Part shown: positions 1-10,674 of the stretch, in pieces
How positions within the stretch are numbered: the first letter of the stretch is position 1
Layout: each line of letters starts with the position of its first letter
Assembly (NCBI GenBank): GCA_050084515.1
Contig: CM114274.1
Coordinates: forward strand, 42,036,001 to 42,100,000
Source: Blasia pusilla
Lineage: Eukaryota > Marchantiophyta > Marchantiopsida > Blasiales
Direction of reading: 5' to 3'
Length of the DNA stretch: 64,000 nucleotides
The notes under the pieces: model-generated
The model's input: only the letters and a program-made list of their open reading frames with translations
Told to the model about the DNA's origin: nothing
Database searches by the model: none
Program-made: the position numbers and the translations under genes

Positions 1-240
1 ATACTTGGACACTCCGAGGGAGTTGGTCCATATTTCGGAAACTTTCCGAAAACATCACGACTTGACTTCAAGTGCTTTTGGAAAAGTGTGAGAAACTTCC
101 GCATTGAGTTGCCACACCCTTTATTCGACTGATCATCTCCTGGTTTCGATGCGGATCCACGTCGTGACATGTGCATGAGATGGTACGTTCTTGAGCTCTT
201 CCTAGTTTCACTCGATGAGGACTACTGCCATGGTCCTGCG
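1..240 (+). repeat. Dispersed repeat copy, also found at the gypsy/thaumatin-gene junctions
   Basis: This stretch matches 23,280-23,510 in the same orientation and about 30,660-30,890 in inverted orientation, with scattered substitutions and small indels. Shared landmarks include the run through 'tttcggaaactttccg', the segment 'tattcgactgatcatc' and 'gcggatccacgt'. The copy here is clearly more diverged than the two palindrome copies are from each other, so it is an older paralogous segment. I see no coding capacity in it. From 240 to about 850 I recognise nothing. Confidence 0.75.
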
Positions 241-853
241 GCAGACTTGCGCGCTGTGGGAGTATAAGATACGATCTGAGGAGTTATGATCGCACTGTCT
301 TGCTACTAGCTCGGTCGATCCAGGGTCCCGCTGTTTCTTCAGTCGCTATCCACTAGTGAGAGCTGATAAGCTTCCGTCTCTTCTCCCGAATTCCTCCAGC
401 AAGGATAGCTGATCCTAGAGGTGCCACTTCTGTTGATTTGTTACTCGCCGCATGCAATCTTACCGGTGAATTACATTCAAGGCAGCATCATTTCCGCCAT
501 CCAATTATTTGCTGGAGCCTCGAGGTATAGAGTCGGGGACTCAATATACCGGGGCTACGAGCACTGAATGCTCCAGTCCTGTTCCGATTCAGTGGTTCCA
601 GCATTTCTGCAATTCATCTCCAATCACTGTACGTAAGTACATTTTACCGATGGACACGGATTTCTTCAAGAAGTATATCAATTGGATGCATCACTTGCAG
701 TTTTCTTAAAACGAAGGTGGATCTGATCACATTTGAGCTTTACGGTAAAAATTGTAGGATGCGCATTCTGCAGCAGTAATGGATTGGAAGACCAGTGCGA
801 TCCCTTTCCAGATCCCCTAATTTACCACTCCTGGATCCGGCTATAAAGATCTG

Positions 854-1110
854 TCATTTCGGCCCAAGTGTCTGGACCTTGCTCGCATTATACATCTGCG
901 CTACAAGCTCCCACTTCGAGCTCCAACTTTGAAGGTCAAGAGTCACTTGATTCAAGATATTTTCTTCAAAGTCACTCTGCTGAACAGCCGATATCAAAGC
1001 AACCTTCTCACACTCTGTCCACCGTGGTGATCTGACCTGATGTGGACCTTCACCTGATTGTTTCTTCTCCGCTGTTTTATCCTCGACGCATCTCCACACT
1101 TTTCAGCGCC
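854..1110 (-). CDS. Possible partial exon with a Myb/SANT (trihelix)-like domain
   Basis: A minus-strand open stretch encodes a Trp-anchored helical segment: 'RWTECEKVALISAV' is followed about 30 residues later by 'WSSKWELVAQMYN'. That spacing of acidic helix, Trp and 'W-x-x-VA' resembles Myb/SANT-like or trihelix DNA-binding domains. The open frame ends at 854 after a possible GT donor following 'MYNASK'. I could not find convincing flanking exons on either side. It may be one exon of a gene I cannot assemble, or chance. Treat it as a weak lead. Confidence 0.25.
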
Positions 1111-2900
1111 CCTTCCTCGGGAATCGTCGCTGCGCATCTGAAAGGTAGTAAGTTTCTGCACGCCTCCGCGGACATGGTGGGTATCTGGTGAGATCTCGCT
1201 CGGACTGCTCCATTTTGCCTTCTTTTATTCTCCAGATCTCAGATTTAGGATTTCAGCGATCCCTGGGCACATGCCGTCGTGGATCCCGGCGAGACGGGAA
1301 GAAACTCATACACTTCCTCGTTCTCCCACGCCGCTCCAATTCAACAGAATGAGAGCTCGAGAGCCGGGCAGAATCGCGCGTTTTGTAATTATCTAGAGAT
1401 TTCTCTGAATCCGTACCCGTGCTCCGTGGGCCCTCCACACGTGCGTTGCCCTCCGCCATGTGCATAGGATCGTGCTCTTCGCAGATTTATTCAATTGGAT
1501 CGCTCGATTAGAGTGGCGCCTGACAAGTGCTCGGGTCTCATAGTGGTCCCGCCTGTCCCCTAATTTCTTCTGCAAGCGAGAATGTCGAGAGCAACGGAGT
1601 CTTCAATGGCGGACAACAGTGCGCCTGATGGCTGGCTGACTCGGAAGCGTTCGCGGTAAATCCGCCAATAGTAGAATTTGAAACCTGGAATATCTACCTC
1701 TCACCACGAGGGTCCATAGAGAAATCCGATGTTCAAATCTCGCAACTAGGCGTCAATTTGAGATTCATCGTCGCAAAGATTGTGATTGATTTCTCTGCTG
1801 TGATATCTCGAACTGCTGATACATACGCCTCAGCAGCACAAGTCGATTACTCAATCAACTCTTTCATGTGGTCTATGATGAGCAATTGTTCTTCAAGAAT
1901 TTCGCATAGTAAACAAGTGCTTCGTACTTTATATCCTTACGACCTTCTTCACATGTCTTGAATTGGATTTTGCCACAGATTTGGAGGCGTCACAATCTCT
2001 TCTTTGGAACACGAAACAGATCCTTTCTAGTGGAGTAGTTAAGTCTCCATCCACTGATTTTTCAGATGACGAAGAGTATACTCACTTTGTTCTAAGAGGG
2101 AGGTACGAGTAAAGATCTTGTTGACTTCGGTTTGGTTAGCAGTGGAGGATTCACGAGTCTAGATGAAGCAGGAGATGGGGCTGATTGATCCTATGCCAGA
2201 ATTGTCATGATGTTCAGAGACTGGGTCTAAACGGGCGTCTATAGAGCAGCGATTACAATTGCAGATGAATGGAGGGAAATGTCTTAAAAAAAGCGCCAGT
2301 TCTTCGAGGCTGAATTCATGGGTCGCATTTTTGTGGCTGTGTCAGTTACAGCGAACCTGCCGCTGGTTGTCGCCTCGATCACTCACCGTCGCATGTCAAG
2401 ATCGAAGCACGGGAGTCTGTGTTGCATACGCTCTGTCGAGGTCTACGCCTGCCAATCGAGATTATTTTTTTTGGAATGAGTCTGTGGGAATCTTAGCTTC
2501 CTGGACTTTTAGGAGGGGTGGACGAATTCTTTGTGAGATCGAGTTTTAGTGGAAGGTTCTCTCAGTCATGGCCTCGATCGAAATTCGAGAAAAGCTACAC
2601 GTAAAAGCAGTGGAATTGTAAATTCTATGTCCACGTCCCACGAGAAGCATCCATACACACAGCTATATGAAGGAAAATCTCGAGAGCAACTGATTTTCAT
2701 GAATCCATGCATTTGAAGCTCAGAGTACTTACAATTATAAGACTTTATCAGGAAGATAAATTCACATTCCTTCTCGGGAGAGACTGGAACGCTTCACAAA
2801 TGATCAACTTGACATCATGTCGAGGAGGCTTAGGGTTCAGCGTCTTAAAGTCGATATGTCCACAGAGCTCCGTCATGAACTCAGATTATCACCGGAAAAG
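1111..2900. other. No recognisable gene
   Basis: Only short overlapping open frames without family resemblance are present on both strands. No repeat or RNA gene was recognised. Confidence 0.4.
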
Positions 2901-2908
2901 CCCTGCAC

Positions 2909-3850
2909 TTACATTTCCATCCTCGAATCGCCAAAAGCAGGTGAGAAGATTACGGTGATAACCCCAACGTCCGGATTTGCGATGGCATTAAAAGCACTCT
3001 CCGACAGGTCGAATGCTCGTCCTCCCACGCACCCGTTCGGGCAGCGGTCCACTATTTTCACTTGGATTTTGGCCGAGTTGATGCAACCATTACCAATGCA
3101 CTGTATATTGAAGAACTTCCCGCAGTTGCCTCCGTTGTTCCAGATATTTGCAGTGGAACTGTCACCTCCTGCTGCGAAGTATTGATTTTGAGGGAACTGA
3201 TCAGGTTCGTTCCCGAAACACGCGGACGCTGCCATAAAAAACCAGGCACAACCAGTCATTCATCCCGTTTCAGATACCTTACGCATGAAAACTAAATTCT
3301 GAAGTACCTGCTCAAACTATCGCGTGTAACTGAAAAACTGGGTAATCTCATCTGTATTTCGCTCCACGTTTCACTGAATTCTCATCAACTTTCGAAAATC
3401 AGACTTCCTGCGCCGACTCACTAGCAGTGCGCTTCTACACATTCTTGAATTAATGCGGATCTATGTAGAGGGTCTGTCCATCGTCTCCTTGTGAGGATTC
3501 GCCTGATGGACTGAGGGATAGATCTGATCGATCTAGTAATACTTACGAGTGTATGGAGGTGAGTAGAAGGATGCTTTGCCCTGTGAGTCGCCTTCTCCGG
3601 ATGGAGGTGACGGTGTATCGGGACCCGAGCACTGGCTCTGGCAGGAGGGGCCGCAGTAGTCTCTACTCGTTCCACAATAACCGTACTGACTGCAGCAAAA
3701 GCTGTCGGGGCAAAGTGCGCCTCCGGCTTGCCAGCCGCATTGCTCAGCTGCAGCGTGCTTAGCGAGAGCGACTAACATTCCGGCCACGGTTGTCACTAGC
3801 AAAAGCTGCAGCCGTCCCCCTCCTTGAACGAGAACCTGTGATCCCCTCAT
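2909..3850 (-). CDS. Secreted hevein-domain plus EG45-like (DPBB) protein
   Basis: Two exons are visible. Exon 1 runs 3850 to 3547, ending before a GTAAGT donor. Exon 2 runs 3228 to 2909, starting after a TTTATGGCAG acceptor. Joined, they give about 207 residues ending at a TAA. The start at 3850 was chosen because it directly precedes a signal peptide (hydrophobic [15 protein letters not shown], cleavage near AAA|EQ). An in-frame upstream Met at 3970 would place a long extension before it. Residues 36-75 form a hevein chitin-binding module with eight cysteines ([18 protein letters not shown]). A Ser/Pro/Gly linker follows. The rest is an EG45-like or plant natriuretic peptide-like double-psi beta-barrel: [16 protein letters not shown] spans the splice junction, then [28 protein letters not shown]. 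Expected role: apoplastic chitin binding or defence. A GTAAGT donor overlaps the last codons, so an additional 3' exon is possible. Confidence 0.85.
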
Positions 3851-4063
3851 TCTGACTTTCTTCGTTCGACGAATGCTCGAAGTAGTGCGCACACAAGCGA
3901 AGACCGTCAAGATCAATGGGTTGATAGCTCGTATAAACCCACACTTGAGAAAGAGAAGGAATGGATCCATTTCTTGAGTATATTCCAGACCCTCGTGCTG
4001 CGGAGCCTTAGGGTCCCGAGGTTACTTAAGCCCTACGCGTGCACTGATAGCCAAACGGATGCA

Positions 4064-4127
4064 GTCAATCACAGTATGAGGAGAGGACATTGAAAGTCAA
4101 TGACAGTATGAGGAGAGGACATTGACA
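4064..4127 (+). repeat. 32-bp tandem duplication, two copies
   Basis: Two adjacent 32-base units (4064-4095 and 4096-4127) differ at about two positions. Both contain 'agtatgaggagaggacat'. The repeat lies about 210 bp upstream of the hevein/EG45 start codon, so it could be in its promoter. No function can be read from it. Confidence 0.85.
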
Positions 4128-5552
4128 GCACTTGGAAAGAATTGAACTTCGAGAAAACCTCGTTCTATGCAGCGGTCGAGCTCAATCTGACGAAAGCAAG
4201 ATCCAACAAGATGCGTAGACGCAGTGAGTCTTATAGACTATTACTGCCCACTACCCAGGTCACAATCCTAGGCCGATCGGGTCTAGCTACAGGACAGACC
4301 TTATCGGCTCTCGTCAATAAAACGCATGCCTGCCACGAAATCGATCTCCACTTTTGGATCTGTGCCGAAGGTGCGCTACAATGCAACAGTTTCACATTCC
4401 ACTACTGTTTCAAACTGTTTCGTACTCGACACCCGCCACTGCAGCATCTCCAATAATCCGAGTCATCTCGTCTTCTTGTGCTGCCTTTGCTCGATTGGCT
4501 TTCAAAACACACTTTTTGATGTCCTACGTAGTGTTCCAAGATTTAGTGGATAAGATCGAAGTCTGTAAGGTTGTAACGTGACCGGGCATATTCCCCTCTT
4601 ATGATGATACCCGGAACAACAATATTTGCTTAATATTTTACTATATACTCAAGAATATTCATATTGCACTACGAGAAAGTCTGTTCTAGTGTTCTAGAAT
4701 CTAGTATGCGGGTGGAGTCATGGGAGACTTTAGGACCCGAGTGCCGGGACACAGACCTCAAATCTGACGTTGACGAAGTCCCACTTAAAAAATACAGATT
4801 TGTGGAACATATATTTTATAAGGGGGAATAGTAAAACCGGATTTCGAACTGATTTCCAGATAAAAAACCCGGAAATATTTCTGATTTTAACCCGCAATCC
4901 ACAATATTACTCGTAACCCCCGATGTGCCCGATGATTGACCGGTAGGCGTGCGACTGTAGAGTTTGTAGTTTAACCAGTTTCGTACTCTGTCCGACGCCC
5001 CTGACTTCTCTAATACTGTACCTGTTTCTTCCAGTTTGGTTGAAGATAGTGGTGTTTCGTGGTGGTCATCGTCCCCACGTCTTTTCTGCTTGCCAGAGCC
5101 ATTTGAATCTCGACCGGATCTTGCCGTGTAGTGGACCGGCATCCTCTAACACAGCCTCTAACTAAATGCGTGAGAGTATACCGTTGAGTGTCGTGACAGA
5201 ACACGCGTGATCCTTGCCACCATAGGGCGCACATACGTGATGACATCACATTGGTGACAGAAACGTGAGCCTCCTTTACAAAGTTTTTCTTACTGGTAAT
5301 TCTCCTGGTCTCACTAACGAAAAAACAGAGAACCTCGGACGGAGGCTGGGGTTCACACAGGGTAATATGGGGAGCGCGACAAGGATTTTCGGTAAACCTG
5401 GGTCGAGGAAGATTCTCCTCCAAACTGGTCCTTGGGAACAACAATGAACTTAATAAAAACCCATCAGAGATAAAAAGAGGGGGCATAGAGAGCAAACAAC
5501 CCTGAGGCCATATCCGGTCCTTTGGTACTCCTCTTGTTTAGGTCTATCCTCG

Positions 5553-5700
5553 GCAAGAACCGGTGGAAACGTGTGATTCCGGGTTCATCTGAAAATTTAC
5601 TTTTCTTTGTTAAATTTTTAAGAAACCGGCGAGAATGGCGAAAGTGCCGACTACATTGGAATCTCTATCGGGGAAAAACTAGTGTGCATAAAAATGGTTA
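5553..5700 (+). repeat. Dispersed non-coding repeat, copy 1
   Basis: This segment aligns with 8,722-8,920 in the same orientation and with the mirror at about 45,265-45,460. It shares 'ctcggcaagaaccgg', 'ttttctttgttaaatt', 'aaaccggc(g/t)agaatgg' and 'tgccgactac' in the same order. No open frame is conserved between copies, so a short non-autonomous element or LTR piece is likely. Confidence 0.7.
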
Positions 5701-6745
5701 AGGTTGGTAAGCGAGGTTTGTTCTTGGAAAAAAATACAGAGAGACACACTAACAGCTACCTCTACAGTTAACTCCGGTTCTCCCGAGGTTTACTGTGGAC
5801 GTGGCGCCGGGATCCCTCTGTGCATTTATAGTTCTCGGGGCCTCCCATTTTCTTCGGCGAAAATTTCGAAATCATTCCCCTTCCGAGCTACACTTCTGGT
5901 TTCCGGTTTCCGACTTGGGACTTCCGGTTTCTTTTCCTTCCACCTCCGCAGTCCAGGATATCTACTGAGGACTGATTTTCCCGATATTCACCCTCGCTCT
6001 GACATGTGTCCACTAAAATGCTCGAAGAAGGACTTCCGGTTTACGTTATGAAGATCCTCGCTGGTGGGACTCCCTTATGTCTCGGGTGTATTTGAACCCG
6101 GGTTTAATTTGATCCATCAGGAGAGAGTTGGACAGCAGTGATCCGCGACCGGAGAGCGGACGGCGACCGTAAGCCTTCTTTGTGCGCTGGCACCTTCACA
6201 AATGCGATGGCAGCCGTCCCTGAGTGGGGCTCTGACCATGCCATGTCCGAATGCTGCAATGTGCTTTCGTGGAAGTTCTCATTGAACTGGGATGCTGAGA
6301 TTTAGGCAGTATCTCTAACACGTTTTCGAGCGTTGCACTTGCGGAATCTTGTGTAGTGTTTTCTGAGTTTCCTGGAGGTGAGGATCTCGTGTGCCTTTGT
6401 TGCATGGCGGGACTAGTAGCTGCCTTTCAATCAAGAGCTCGATCTGGAGACTCCGTCGATCGATTCTGATACTTTGGCTGGGGAACTGCTTTCGGGAGTG
6501 CAGGTCGGAATCGTATTGGAGGGTCGCGTGTGGCGGAGGGGTAATTTCGTGTGATGATGTTGCTCTACTTCGCTCAGTTTCTAGATTCGTTCAGTTTTAC
6601 CTTGATATTAATGATGCAAGTCAGATCTGGGAATCTCACACCCTGACTACACTCAACTGGGGTATTCATACTGCATATCACATAAGTGAATAGAAAGAGA
6701 CAACAATCAAACTCCACAAGATCTTCACATCACACCAAAATGGCC

Positions 6746-6787
6746 CTCGACTTAGCACCCCTCACACTCGACTTAGCACCCCTCACA
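6746..6787 (+). repeat. 21-bp perfect tandem duplication
   Basis: Two consecutive copies of a 21-base unit containing 'cgacttagcacccctca' are present. It is a short slippage-type duplication in otherwise non-coding sequence. Confidence 0.85.
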
Positions 6788-7381
6788 GAGTAATCCGAAT
6801 CTGGATCCCAAAATGAACATTCTAGAATTTATCTTCACAATGTGTGCAAATGTGTCTACCTGTGTCTACCTCAAGTGTGAGCACCTTCCTACTTGGTTCT
6901 TATAACCGAGTGTGAGCTAATTACCTCGTATAGGGGTTACTCAACGGAGACAATCGAGGCAACACAGTCTTTTCATCTCCATTTCACAGGAGTTCTCGGA
7001 AGCATTAGCTGAACTAAAAACCTTGGGGCTGCACCTACCATGTCCGTGTGGTTACTCCTCGGGACTTAGGATTGAACATGTAACTCAATAGGGAAGGAGC
7101 TGAGCTGACAGTTCCACATGGAAAAGGGATTTTTTTCGCTCCATTTGAAAACCATTTTAGAAAAACGTTGGTCCTTCTTCTTTCTCAATAAGAAATTCTC
7201 ATGTTGTCCTTATTGAAGCTCCTCTGCTTTAGAAGAAGAATCTATGAGGAAGAATGCAGCAGAATAAGCTAATTAAGAATTCCTTAAGATGATGTGGACA
7301 AGATCTATATGATCCGATCACATGATGTATCTATATTTAGAAGAGACTTTATATAATATCAGTTCAAAATGGATTATGGAT

Positions 7382-7990
7382 AAGATATCCATATTCTCCG
7401 ATGTGCACATGGTGGAAAACAAACGGCCACACATGATGTCATTAGAGAAACGATAGCATCGATGGCTCGTATTGGAGTATACACCGTTGAGCAAGAGCAA
7501 ATCCATGTCCTACTTTCAACCACACAAGCAACCTCTTGTCGGAGAGTGGATTCCGGATACTAGGTGATGTGATAATGGCTGATCCAACACGGTCTGACTT
7601 AGTGTGTCGAGCCGCACATACCAAAGGTTTGGCGGCCAAAGGTGGAACAAAAATCAAGGAGTTATGTTATGCTGTGAGAAATGCAATTGATGGATTTATT
7701 CGTGTCGTAGTGGCGATCATTTGATATTTTCTTGAAAATATATACTCACCATTCCCTTTCGGTAGTCCTTCTCTCTATGTATTTACCTGGCCTTACAAGG
7801 TTCATAAGCCTTGGCATGGTGGTGCCCGCACCATAGTCCGACCAACCACTCGTGTTCTTATCAGGTTATCAATTATGTAGTTCTTTGAATCGTTGGCTAG
7901 TTGCCAACTATTTTGCATTTTGTTTTTGCATTCCATTATTCATTTTTTATTCCTTTCTTGGTCTTATTTTGGATAAATAGTAAAGTGAAT
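7382..7990 (+). mobile_element. LINE 3'-end fragment (left arm)
   Basis: Starting at 'gatatccatattctccg', this repeats the C-terminal coding end and 3' tail of the LINE at 46.2-46.94 kb in inverted orientation. Recognisable pieces are the Cys/His 'RCAHGGKQTATHDV' region and 'RILGDVIMADPTRSDLV'. A 21-base segment present in the right copy is missing here between short direct repeats (gtggat) at about 7,548. Upstream sequence to 7,381 is unrelated to the LINE, so 7,382 is a breakpoint. Confidence 0.85.
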
Positions 7991-10470
7991 ATATTTACTT
8001 TAACGAGGGTGAACATCCCCATATCCTAGACGACAAGAAGCCACAACCGTTCACCATTTCGCAATTCTTTCCTCCCTTTCGAACTTTGCTAAACTCATTC
8101 CACTTTGTCGTATCGGCTGGTCAAAAAAGTAAATACACATGCCCAATCCAGCAGTTGGCGGTGACTGCGGCTGCCTCTGCGCGGAGGACATCTAAAGCAG
8201 CAGCTTACGATTCCGATCTCCATCACCAGCACCACCAGACTCTGCGGTGGCCGAGAACAGGTCCGAGGTCCGCCGACAAATGGGCTCAACTTGCCGCATC
8301 ACTTGCCGGCAGCTTGGAGCTACGGACCATGCGGAGTTGTTACCACCTATCAAGTCCGTCGTCGTCGTCCTTGTTAGGTGGTAACGACGACGCCGACCAC
8401 TTTCCCAGCATTTGTTGTCCACGAAGTTTTCTCATCAAACAGATCTAACGTCCTTCCTCCATCTCCTTATATTCTCTTCACTGAATATGAGATCAGGGTC
8501 CGGCTAGTTTTTCGCGAGAACCGATACTTTCCCGGTTTCTCGATACGAATACAAAAGAACACCTTAAGTCTCGTCGGTTTTTGGGAATTCAAAATCGGGG
8601 TTAGCTCAACACGTAACCCCGGTTCTCCCGGACATTGTATGAGGCCCAATACGTTGCCGGTGCCACGTACTGGGCACCTAGTAGTCTAACGCGACGTATC
8701 TTAAGTCTAACTAGCTGGTGCCCTCGGCAAGAACCGGCATTTTTGTTAAAGCAGCTGGTTGAGAACGCGCGATTACCGGTTCAAATCTGACAGTTTTGGA
8801 AACTTCCCGACGAGAAAAGTGAGTTTTCTTTGTTAAATTAAAAAAAAACCGGCTAGAATGGAAACTTTGCCGACTACCTTGAGAGTTCTCTCGGAAAGCT
8901 ACCGGTATGCTTAAAAATCCTTGCCGAGCACTGGTTCGCACGGGTGAAAGAAGGCTCGGACACGTTTCATCCACTCTTTCAGCTATAAAAAAGAAGTTAG
9001 CCATACGTGTCAACTAACCTCGCAGGTGAGGATGGCACTTATAAGGGCAGTCTCAATAATGATGAGTGCTAGTAATGGATTTCTTGTCCATACGGAACAG
9101 GAAATTCTTAAAGCACATAATAATTCTTCTTTAGGATTATTCTCTCATTTCGGAGGCCCCTCTTACACTCTAGAAAAACCAGCGAGAGAGCTTATCTGGC
9201 TGCCTCGCCAAGAACTCGTCTTACCACTGTCGCTTGTGAAATTTGGTATACGTTTTTGAGTGCAGGTGTCCCTACCTACATACCTACCTACTTACCCACC
9301 CACCGAACTCGCCACGCGTTCTTTGGATATACTTTGGCTTTGACAAGGAGTCTTATGCCGTAAGTGCAGGTGTGGCTGTCGAGCAGGTTAACTCATGAAG
9401 AACTCGTCTCCTAGTAGGTTCGCTTGCAAGATCGGTCCGAGCTTCCGAGTCAGGAACTTGTACATCGAAATCCAGTTTTTAAAAACTGTGATCATGTTCG
9501 TATTGCACTGATGTGTTCGCCAAAGGCGCCTTTTGGAATGGAGGCGGACTTCGTACATGCTTAAGAATCTGAGTGACTTCGTTTACGAACAACGACAAGA
9601 GGCGAGGAAAAGAGTAGTCGATGAGCGAGAAAGAAGAAAACGTGAATGGAGAGGCTGGAGATATGGAGCGCAATTACGACTTGAAGCGAAAAGCTTTTCA
9701 AATCTACGAAACTGTGCGGAAAGAAACTGTGTAGTTCGGTATTTGGAGACCGGAATTCGTTCTCCTCATACGGAGAAACCTCTGAAATGCTGTTCTGATC
9801 CCAGGAGAATAGAGAACTCCCAAATTACCGAATATGCCGCTCGCGGATGCGATGCAGTGCGGCTAGCGGACTCGGTACACCGAACTGCTCCGTAGTCACT
9901 TCACAGATTCCAGCTCCGGATAAGGTACTATACACATCTTCTCCGTTTCTCCAGCGCGTTCCGCGAAAGGATGTGATGGAGTCGAATCAACGCCCGGCTC
10001 AACCGGTGGAGGATTTCTTGAAACACGGCGCACCGAGCTCGTAACTGCTGCTTAGTAGAACCCACCCACAATCAAACAGTCCAGAACAGCTCACAGCCTG
10101 CTGGCTCAAAGCGAGAAAGAAGAGGGAATAAAAAGCACTGCACATGAGGAAATAGTGAGCGCCAAAATGAGAAACGAAACAAAAGTGGGAATAGAGGTTA
10201 GCGCCAGAGGAGGGGAGAAATCGCAAAAGAGGAAACCGGAGCTTCTAGTACACAACGACAGCTTCAAGTTCAATTCCACAAATATAAAAGAGGTATTATC
10301 TATCTCGGTCGTGGACAAAGGCTCCGGGACAAGCGGATTGTCTCTTTTTCTTGCTTCGCAGGCGAAGCTAACGCGAGCGCGTAACTAAAAGCGTTTTCTT
10401 TTCTTTTCATTGTAAACATTTTCCCTTAAAAATTGAATTTGTTCCAGGATTTTCGCGGAATGGGAGCCCG
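7991..10470. other. Gene-poor part of left arm, upstream of thaumatin-like gene A
   Basis: No recognisable gene. It contains a hairpin at 8,339-8,385 (GTTACCACCTA arms), the dispersed repeat at 8,722-8,920 and a run of 'cctac' repeats near 9,273-9,300. Mirrored at about 43.7-46.2 kb. Confidence 0.5.
8722..8920 (+). repeat. Dispersed non-coding repeat, copy 2
   Basis: It aligns with 5,553-5,700 outside the palindrome and is mirrored at about 45,265-45,460. It shares the blocks 'ctcggcaagaaccgg', 'ttttctttgttaaatt' and 'tgccgactac'. Confidence 0.7.
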
Positions 10471-10478
10471 TGTCGAAC

Positions 10479-10485
10479 TATAAAT
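10479..10485 (+). promoter_or_regulatory. Probable TATA box of thaumatin-like gene A
   Basis: TATAAAT lies about 190 bases upstream of the start codon, which is plausible for transcription starting near 10,510-10,515. It is preserved in the mirror copy at 43,699-43,705. Confidence 0.55.
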
Positions 10486-10674
10486 CAGTCCCATCGCGTC
10501 AGTCCTCGTTCAGTCTGATCGATCCGACCGGTTTCACCGGCATTTCGAAAATTTATCGACCGTCTTCTCGATAGAATTCCTTTGGCCCATCTCGAAGGAA
10601 TAGATTCCTGCTCATCAAGACGACATCACTATAGAAGACAAGACCTCGGTCGATCGGTCGATCACTCTGCACAG

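Larger units (their letters stand above)
4130..7380. other. No recognisable gene; two small repeats
   Basis: I see no coding region with family resemblance. The stretch holds one copy of a dispersed GGTTCTTGCC-type repeat (see 5,553-5,700) and a 21-bp tandem pair at 6,746-6,787. Confidence 0.4.

Noticed and set aside
9270-9300. Telomere-like repeat
   Set aside because: The 'cctac' run is short and irregular and does not match the plant TTTAGGG telomere unit.
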